Source: Candidatus Anderseniibacteriota bacterium
Lineage (GTDB): Bacteria > Patescibacteriota > Andersenbacteria > UBA10190
Length of the DNA: 18,732 nt
Assembly (NCBI GenBank): GCA_003229735.1
Contig: QIFI01000070.1
Location: 1 to 18,732 of the forward strand
Reading direction: 5' to 3'
Each line of letters starts with the position of its first letter. The first letter of the stretch is position 1. The notes beneath the pieces were generated by a model. The model did no database searches. It had not been told where the DNA came from and saw nothing but the letters and a program-made list of their open reading frames with translations. Below, in pieces: positions 13,709 through 18,732 of this stretch. The translations under genes were made by a program, and so were the position numbers.

Positions 13709-13759
13709 GGTTCAGTTGAACCGGAAAATTATAGTAATGTGTATGATAGCTTATGTCAA
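13709..13759 (-). promoter_or_regulatory. Promoter and possible operator of the Nudix-like gene
   Basis: TTGACA (13759-13754) overlaps the end of the GT4 gene. TATAAT (13733-13728) follows at a long 20-nt spacing; TACTAT gives a 17-nt spacing with a poorer -10. The perfect palindrome GGTTCA-GT-TGAACC (13709-13722) sits just downstream of the -10, over the expected start of transcription, where a repressor would bind. Confidence 0.45.
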
Positions 13760-14848
13760 GCTCAAGTTTTTGCCGGCTGTTTTTTTGAAGGCTTTTTTGT
13801 ACTTACTTATAAGGTGAGGCCAGGTGTGGTGTTGTTTGGTGTAGTCGCGGATTTGGAGGGATTTTTCAGATGAGAGAGGGGTGGCGGTGAGGTTGGTTAA
13901 TTGAGTAATCCAGGGGGCGGGATTTTCGGGGGGAAGCAAGATGCCATTCTGGCCATTATGGATGGCGTCGGTCATGCCTTCCATTTTGGAGGCAAATACG
14001 GGCAAGCCGCACAAGGCGGCTTCGACTAATACCAGGCCATAGCCTTCATGATCATTTTTGATATGAATGTTGGGTTGGACAAAGGCGTCAGCGGTATTAT
14101 AGAGGACTTCCAGGTTAGCGGCAGAAACCCGGCCCAGCTGAATAAGCTGATCTCCCAGGCCGTGTTGAACAGCGGTATGCTGAATGTTATCCGTTTCGGG
14201 GCCGGCGCCGGCGATGACATAGAGGACATGAGAGGGAAGTTTTGGCAGGATATTAGCGATAAACCAGGCGTGGCCCTTTCTTTTAATCAGGCGGCCCACG
14301 GTGATAATAATAAATTTGTTAGCAGTGTCGAGACTCAGCAGTTGATCCAGATGGCGGCGCTTGACGCGGGAAGAAAAATATTGGTCGTTAAGGCCGGGTT
14401 TAATGACGATAATTTTTGATGCCGGACTGATGTTTTTGGATTGCAGAATCTGATTGACATGCCGGCTGATGGGCAGGTAAAGATCAAATCTGGTGAAGAA
14501 TAGCCGGAGATAAAATTGGTATAAGGGTAAGGGGTAGGATATGTCCAGACCGTGAACGGTGACAGCTACGGGTTTTCCAGTCAGCTTTTTTATTAAATAT
14601 CCGAGGAAAGACAGGGTGGGGTCGCCCAAATGAACAATATCTGATTGGCGGGCGGCTGATAAGGACTTGAAAATGCCGGTGAACAAGAATAGTGGTGATA
14701 AAATTCTGGGGCCGTGGTAGACGATAGTGCCAACATTAACATCGGGAAGGTTTTTTAGCTGTGAAACAAGTTCATAATTAAGCCGCTCCATGCCGCCGGC
14801 ATGAGGGGTGTGAGCTCTGCTAATGAAAGTGACGCGCAGAGGGGGCAT
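13751..14848 (-). CDS. GT4-family glycosyltransferase
   Basis: The 365-residue protein is a typical GT-B fold GT4 enzyme. The acceptor domain has HAGGMERL (16-23), VTVHGLDIS (96-104) and PISRHV (126-131). The donor domain has VGRLIKRKG (184-192), VIAGAGPE (211-218) and an intact EX7E motif in EGYGLVLVEAALCGLPV (268-284). It would transfer a sugar from a nucleotide donor to a lipid-linked acceptor in the cytoplasm. It begins 9 nt after the stop of the GT2 gene at 14858, so the two form a transcription unit behind the promoter at 15947-15974. No SD is seen. Its 3' end carries the -35 of the Nudix promoter, and no terminator separates them. Substrate not predictable. Confidence 0.9.
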   Translation of the reverse strand: MPPLRVTFISRAHTPHAGGMERLNYELVSQLKNLPDVNVGTIVYHGPRILSPLFLFTGIFKSLSAARQSDIVHLGDPTLSFLGYLIKKLTGKPVAVTVHGLDISYPLPLYQFYLRLFFTRFDLYLPISRHVNQILQSKNISPASKIIVIKPGLNDQYFSSRVKRRHLDQLLSLDTANKFIIITVGRLIKRKGHAWFIANILPKLPSHVLYVIAGAGPETDNIQHTAVQHGLGDQLIQLGRVSAANLEVLYNTADAFVQPNIHIKNDHEGYGLVLVEAALCGLPVFASKMEGMTDAIHNGQNGILLPPENPAPWITQLTNLTATPLSSEKSLQIRDYTKQHHTWPHLISKYKKAFKKTAGKNLSLT

Positions 14849-14857
14849 ACTTTTTAA

Positions 14858-15904
14858 TTATGGTTGATGAGGAGGCTGGGAATAAGCGATTTTGCGGGCG
14901 TGGTAGACGGCCTCTTCGGTGATGACCCGATTGCGTTGGATCATGTCAGCCAGCAGGGAAAGAAAGAGCATAAGAAAACCGACAATGATGAAAACACCGG
15001 ATAATTGGACTAATGAGCGATATGGAAAAGTTTGCCCGGTTTTGATGAAGTGCTGGAGAAGGAATATTCCCTGGGCTATGCCAATTAGAAAGATGGCTGT
15101 TCCCGGGACGCCGAAAAAATAGTGGGGGCGATAATCGCGGGCGGCCCTGAAAATTATGGTGGCGGTTTTGAGTCCATACCGCCATAGGTTGGAGGCGACT
15201 CGAGATTTGCCGAATTGTCTTTCTCCTCTGATTTTCAGTGGAACCTCGGTCATTTTGATGTCTTTGAAAGCCAGATCAATGAAGGTTTCTTGTGTATAAG
15301 TAAAGTGTCCAAACAGAGTGAGGCGCAGAGCGGCTTCTCTGGAGTAGGCGCGGAAGCCGCAGGACACATCGGTAAATTTTTTCTTGGTAATAAAATTGAT
15401 AATTTTGACCATCCACTTGTTGCCCCAAATTTTAATGGCCGGCATATCGGGGATGTTCTTGGGATCACTGAAGCGAGTGGCGGTAACAAAATCAGCCTGG
15501 CCATGGGTGATGGGGTTAATGAGAGTCGAGATGTCTTGAGGATTGAATTGGCCGTCGGCATCGATATTCACAATGATGGAGGCGCCGGTTTGCAGGGCGG
15601 TTTTCAGGCCGGTCTGGAAGGCGGCGCCGACGCCTTGATTGTGAGAATGAGAGACGACGGTGGCGCCGGATTGACGAGACAAGGCAACGGTGGCGTCAGT
15701 AGAGCCATCATCAATAACTATGGCCTCGATAGTTTTGACGCGGGGCAGGTGGTCGGGAATACGATTGATGACATCTTTAATAGTGGCCTGTTCGTTGAGG
15801 GCGGGGATGATAACGGCCAGTTTTGGGGCAGAGGTGTTTAGGGGCTGGATATTTGAAATTCGCACCTGCCGCACGGCCGCGGGACTTAGGGATGGTTGAT
15901 TCAT
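14858..15904 (-). CDS. GT2 polyprenyl-phosphate glycosyltransferase with two C-terminal membrane spans
   Basis: The 348-residue protein has a GT2 domain with AVIIPALNEQ (30-39), VIDDGSTDAT (63-72), HNQGVGAAFQTG (88-99), the metal-binding DADG (115-118), CGFRAYSREA (182-191) and an exported or interfacial block GERQFGKSR (227-235). Two hydrophobic spans follow at about 262-285 and 298-320, the layout of GtrB/ArnC/DPM-type enzymes that charge polyprenyl phosphate with a sugar. The product would feed GT-C transferases, two candidates for which lie in this window. The first 25 residues are a polar extension. It starts behind the best promoter in the window (15947-15974) and is co-transcribed with the GT4 gene downstream. 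It lacks an SD. Confidence 0.9.
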   Translation of the reverse strand: MNQPSLSPAAVRQVRISNIQPLNTSAPKLAVIIPALNEQATIKDVINRIPDHLPRVKTIEAIVIDDGSTDATVALSRQSGATVVSHSHNQGVGAAFQTGLKTALQTGASIIVNIDADGQFNPQDISTLINPITHGQADFVTATRFSDPKNIPDMPAIKIWGNKWMVKIINFITKKKFTDVSCGFRAYSREAALRLTLFGHFTYTQETFIDLAFKDIKMTEVPLKIRGERQFGKSRVASNLWRYGLKTATIIFRAARDYRPHYFFGVPGTAIFLIGIAQGIFLLQHFIKTGQTFPYRSLVQLSGVFIIVGFLMLFLSLLADMIQRNRVITEEAVYHARKIAYSQPPHQP

Positions 15905-15946
15905 ATAGTTAGTTTAGCGTATTTTGAACTTTATTTGTGAATGTGG

Positions 15947-15974
15947 ATTATACATAGTTTAGGTTGAAAGTCAA
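15947..15974 (-). promoter_or_regulatory. Sigma70-like promoter of the GT2-GT4 unit
   Basis: TTGACT (15974-15969) and a perfect TATAAT (15952-15947) on the minus strand are 16 nt apart. Transcription would start near 15940, 35 nt before the ATG at 15904. Confidence 0.6.
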
Positions 15975-16084
15975 AAGGTAAAAATACAGGTTAAAAAATT
16001 AAAGGCAGTGGCCTGACTAAAATGCGGGGAATTATAAATAATAAGTGCGGTTGTGGGGATTTGTATGTTGAGTAGAATAAGAGG

Positions 16085-17503
16085 GTGAAGGGATTTGTAT
16101 TAACATTGGCGGGGATAATGGCAGTGATGGTAGTGGCAATGCCGGCGACAGTGGATGCGGGCGGTTTAGGTTCACAGGTTAATAAAGCGTTCAGACAAGC
16201 GTATGGCCGGAATCCTAATGGCAGTGAAAATGGGTATTGGCTGGGGCGAGTGGTGAGAGGGGAAAAGAAAACTTATCAGGCTTTAGTGGGGGCGATGTAT
16301 TATCAGCGGGCCAGAGGCGGGGCAGGAAAAAGTTCGGGGAAAGTAAATGGAACGAATACGACAGATAAGAAGCAGTTGATTGTGGATACATTGAAGATTT
16401 TTGTGCAAGTGTATGGAAGGGATCCGAGTAATAGTGAGAAGGCCTGGTGGAGGAAGAGAATTTCCTGCGGAGAGATTAAGAGCGAGAAGTCACTTAGGAG
16501 TTCAATGGGTTATCATAAGTCAAAGAAGGCGGGCAAGGGGGCGGATACTATTTGCGGGCAAAAAGGAAATAAAGGAAGCGGCGGCGGAATAATCAGGAAA
16601 AGTATAGAGGGAGTAGAGGAGCATGTGATGGGGCCGCAAGTGAGGATTGGCATCGTGAAGATGTCGGGGGAAGTGATTGTGACCAGTGATGGAAAATATC
16701 AGATAAGGGAGGGGGGATCGACGGTGAAGGCTACATTGGGCAAGGATGATCAGGTTAAAATCAAGTGGGAGGGGAGCCGGTACCGGGTGACCGGGCCGGG
16801 GATTAGTTTTAATACCAAGGATGTGGTGCGGCTGGTGCCGCTGAATCAGGCGGTTATGAAAGTGGTGAATTTTCACGATAAATCCAAAACGATTGCCGGA
16901 AAAGATTATAATCGGTTTAGAGGAGTGATTGAGGTGCGGAGGTCGGGCGATGGATCAGGAATGTGGGTGGTTAATGAATTAAGGACTGAATATTATTTGC
17001 GGGGGCTGGCGGAAACATCGGGTAATGGGCCGGAGGAATATATAAAAGCGCTGGGGGCGGCGGCCAGGACTTATGTGATTTATCATAAAGTAATTACCGG
17101 CGGCAGATCAAAATATGGTGATTTTGATATTGGCAAAACATCCAGCGACCAAATTTATCGGGGGTATGAGTATGAGATAATTACGCCCAGAATGTCTAGT
17201 ATTTTTGGCAAGACGAAAGGGATTTTGGTGACGGACGGGGCTGGTGAAAAGCCGGTGTCGACAGTATATTTTTCGGATTCAGATGGGCGGACGCGGAGCG
17301 CCAAGGAGAAGTGGGGGACGGATAGATTTCCGCATTTACAGCAGTCGGTGAAAGACCCTTATAGCGCTTCATCAAGTTGCAAGGGGCACTGCGTGGGCAT
17401 GAGCGCTCAAGGAGCGTATGGGTTTGCCAGCAAGGAGGGGTGGAAAATGGAGAAAATTTTGAAGTATTACTATAAGGGTGTGAATCTGGTGAAGGCGTAT
17501 TAA
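16085..17503 (+). CDS. Exported SpoIID/LytB-domain protein with two N-terminal YGRxP repeats
   Basis: The 472-residue protein starts with a signal peptide (hydrophobic 4-22, likely cleavage after VDAG or ATVDA). Two repeats follow: YGRNPNGSENGYW (40-52) and YGRDPSNSEKAWW (110-122), 70 residues apart, like the DUF4214-type YxxxLGRxPD motif. The C-terminal part, about 255-470, is a SpoIID/LytB domain, as in lytic transglycosylases that cut denuded glycan strands: WVVNELRTEYYLRGLAETS (294-312, probable catalytic Glu310), KALGAAARTYVIY (321-333), and GHCVGMSAQGAYGFAS (434-449) followed by LKYYYKGV. It probably acts on the cell wall outside the membrane. The start is a GTG; AGAGG abuts it, too close for a normal SD. 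The TAA is the first unit of a heptamer repeat, and a terminator follows. Confidence 0.87.
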   Translation: MKGFVLTLAGIMAVMVVAMPATVDAGGLGSQVNKAFRQAYGRNPNGSENGYWLGRVVRGEKKTYQALVGAMYYQRARGGAGKSSGKVNGTNTTDKKQLIVDTLKIFVQVYGRDPSNSEKAWWRKRISCGEIKSEKSLRSSMGYHKSKKAGKGADTICGQKGNKGSGGGIIRKSIEGVEEHVMGPQVRIGIVKMSGEVIVTSDGKYQIREGGSTVKATLGKDDQVKIKWEGSRYRVTGPGISFNTKDVVRLVPLNQAVMKVVNFHDKSKTIAGKDYNRFRGVIEVRRSGDGSGMWVVNELRTEYYLRGLAETSGNGPEEYIKALGAAARTYVIYHKVITGGRSKYGDFDIGKTSSDQIYRGYEYEIITPRMSSIFGKTKGILVTDGAGEKPVSTVYFSDSDGRTRSAKEKWGTDRFPHLQQSVKDPYSASSSCKGHCVGMSAQGAYGFASKEGWKMEKILKYYYKGVNLVKAY

Positions 17504-17549
17504 CTAGTAACTAGTAACTAGTAACTAGTAACTGGTAACTAGTAACTGG
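17501..17549. repeat. Seven-unit heptamer tandem repeat (TAACTAG/TAACTGG) supplying the stop codon
   Basis: Seven 7-bp units run without gaps: TAACTAG four times, then TAACTGG, TAACTAG and TAACTGG. The first TAA is the stop of the SpoIID-domain gene. Because the period is 7, three consecutive TAACTAG units carry stops in all three frames on both strands. A terminator begins 2 nt later. Confidence 0.93.
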
Positions 17550-17550
17550 T

Positions 17551-17580
17551 AAAAAAAGCGGCCGGTTAAGGCCGTTTTAA
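17551..17580 (+). terminator. Bidirectional rho-independent terminator after the SpoIID-domain gene
   Basis: CGGCC (17559-17563) pairs with GGCCG (17570-17574) around GGTTAA. A seven-A run lies upstream and TTTTAATT downstream, so it can work on either strand. It is 48 nt past the stop. Confidence 0.72.
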
Positions 17581-17746
17581 TTAGGATGGGGCGAGGAGAT
17601 GTCTTGGATTAGCATTGGCGCTGATGCTTGTCTTTATAAACAAGAAATTTTGGCAGGTGCTTGTAGGGTATGAGGCGGGTGATTTTGGGGCAAGGAACCG
17701 TGGTAACGCACGATTTTAATAAGAATGGTATAGACTTTAATATAGT

Positions 17747-18732
17747 ATGAAAATATTATTGATAACAGAATATTGGGAGCCGGAGGTGGGAGGGATACAA
17801 AGGTATTTATATGGTTTATGTAGTGAGATGGTTAGAGGTGATATTGGCGTGACAGTGATAGCTCCACAAGATAATTTTAGATCCGCTAATACAGCGGACG
17901 GGTTTTCAATTTATCCCGCCGCGGGCGGGACCCCGCCTGATGGCGGTGGCAATTTTCAAAACGACGACGCAGGAACAGGTATCCGAGTTATCAGGAGGAG
18001 ATTTCATTGGCCGGTGGTGAAGCCCAGCTGGCTATCTTTATATAGGTGGGTGAAGAAGCAGGCAGAGCGGGAAAAATATGATTATATATTTTGCGGTAAG
18101 GGATTATTTGAAGGGCGGCTGGCCAGACGTATTTATAAACAGACCGGGGTGCCATATGTGGTATTTACTTACGCCAAGGAAGTAAATGAATGGTTGGGTT
18201 TGGGTAAAACAAAACGACATCTGAAGCAAGTAATTGGAGACGCGGAATTAGTAGTTGGCATTAATGATATGGTGAGGGATAAGTTGATGGGTGAGCTGGA
18301 GTTAGATAGAAATAAATTTTTAAAATTAACGCCCGGTCTGGATAATTTTTGGTTTGAGGCGGTGGATAGTGAAGAAGTGGCGGGAGTTTTAAGTAAGTGT
18401 GAAATTAAGAAACCTTATGTGTTGAGCGTGGGGAGACTGCAGGCTAGAAAAGGGTTTGATGATTTGATCGAGGCCTTTGGAAAATTGGATCAGGTAAAGT
18501 TTGAAGATTATCAACTGGTGATAGTGGGGGATGGGCCGGAGGAGGAGAGATTACAGGCAATAGTTGAGCAGGAATGGTTGAATAATAATGTGGTGTTCCT
18601 GGATGATGTGAATGATCGGGAGTTGAGAGCTTTTTACGCGGGCGCGGAACTGTTCGCGCTGACACCGAAAACTGTGGGGGAAGACGTGGAGGGAGTCGGG
18701 ATAGTTTATCTGGAGGCGGCGGCCCAAGGATT
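17747..18732 (+). CDS. GT4-family glycosyltransferase, C-terminus cut by window edge
   Basis: Reading from the ATG at 17747 gives 328 codons without a stop to the window edge. The start MKILLITEYWEPEVGGIQRY is the classic GT4 N-terminus. Later come VVFTYAKE, a KLTPGLD turn, YVLSVGRLQARKGFDDLIEAF at the start of the donor domain, LVIVGDGPEEERL and EGVGIVYLEAAAQ, the intact EX7E motif at the very end. About 30-60 residues are missing. An insertion of roughly 30 residues (about 45-76, including PAAGGTPPDGGG) interrupts the first domain and is partly encoded by a GC-rich double hairpin at 17915-17946. No SD is seen. TATAGA at 17729-17734 could be a -10 giving a very short leader, but no good -35 is present. 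Confidence 0.88.
   Translation, partial: MKILLITEYWEPEVGGIQRYLYGLCSEMVRGDIGVTVIAPQDNFRSANTADGFSIYPAAGGTPPDGGGNFQNDDAGTGIRVIRRRFHWPVVKPSWLSLYRWVKKQAEREKYDYIFCGKGLFEGRLARRIYKQTGVPYVVFTYAKEVNEWLGLGKTKRHLKQVIGDAELVVGINDMVRDKLMGELELDRNKFLKLTPGLDNFWFEAVDSEEVAGVLSKCEIKKPYVLSVGRLQARKGFDDLIEAFGKLDQVKFEDYQLVIVGDGPEEERLQAIVEQEWLNNNVVFLDDVNDRELRAFYAGAELFALTPKTVGEDVEGVGIVYLEAAAQG
17915..17946. repeat. GC-rich double hairpin inside the GT4 gene
   Basis: CCCGCC (17915-17920) pairs with GGCGGG (17924-17929), and CCGCC (17933-17937) pairs with GGCGG (17942-17946). The segment is far richer in C than the rest of the gene and encodes a Pro/Gly-rich loop, as expected for an inserted palindromic element. Confidence 0.75.

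Noticed and set aside
15215..15841. 208-codon open frame on the + strand opposite the GT2 gene
   Set aside because: It mirrors a gene with clear GT2 motifs on the other strand. Long antisense frames are expected with this codon bias, and the product has no motif, signal or SD.
17501..17549. CRISPR or attachment site
   Set aside because: A pure 7-bp tandem array without spacers, integrase or flanking tRNA.

Overview
The window looks like part of a small-genome, probably Patescibacteria/CPR-type bacterium with standard (code 11) translation. This assignment is inference. It rests on tightly packed genes with 4-nt ATGA start/stop overlaps, almost no Shine-Dalgarno sequences, many glycosyltransferases and membrane glycan proteins with low-similarity extracytoplasmic domains, and many short palindromic repeats. 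TGA acts as a real stop in several genes, so the UGA=Gly code of Gracilibacteria/SR1 is not in use.

Layout. (1) Positions 1-8629, minus strand: one seven-gene operon read right to left. It encodes a GT4 glycosyltransferase (7469-8629), a large GT-C-like membrane protein (5157-7472), a Wzx-type flippase (3697-5160), a single-span exported protein (3090-3692), a small two-span membrane protein (2821-3093), a membrane protein with an exported beta-rich domain (1315-2802) and a MurJ/MviN-family flippase running off the left edge (1-1172). A good promoter lies at 8653-8681. (2) 8729-9235: a self-contained unit (promoter, strong SD, gene, terminator) for a small exported protein with eight cysteines in a mirror-symmetric spacing. 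(3) 9311-10048, minus: an Alg5/DPM-like GT2. (4) 10247-12686, plus: a second GT-C-like membrane protein and a short PgeF/YfiH-family protein. (5) 12687-13091: a gene-free stretch full of palindromes. (6) 13092-15904, minus: a GT2 with two C-terminal membrane spans, a GT4, and a Nudix-like protein with its own promoter. (7) 16085-18732, plus: an exported SpoIID/LytB-domain protein, then a GT4 cut by the right edge.

Taken together this is a surface-glycan and cell-wall locus. GT2 enzymes would load sugars on polyprenyl phosphate, GT4 enzymes would extend lipid-linked glycans in the cytoplasm, Wzx- and MurJ-like flippases would move lipid-linked precursors, GT-C-like proteins would transfer sugars outside, and the SpoIID-domain and PgeF-family proteins touch peptidoglycan. 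No pathway product can be named from sequence alone.

The most interesting signals are: the symmetric eight-Cys exported protein; a strong G-over-C excess on the + strand in genes of both orientations, broken only by two genes that are also the only ones with strong SD sites; a family of hairpin repeats, two of which are translated inside proteins; heptamer tandem repeats, one of which supplies a stop codon; and palindromes sharing a core with different flanks.
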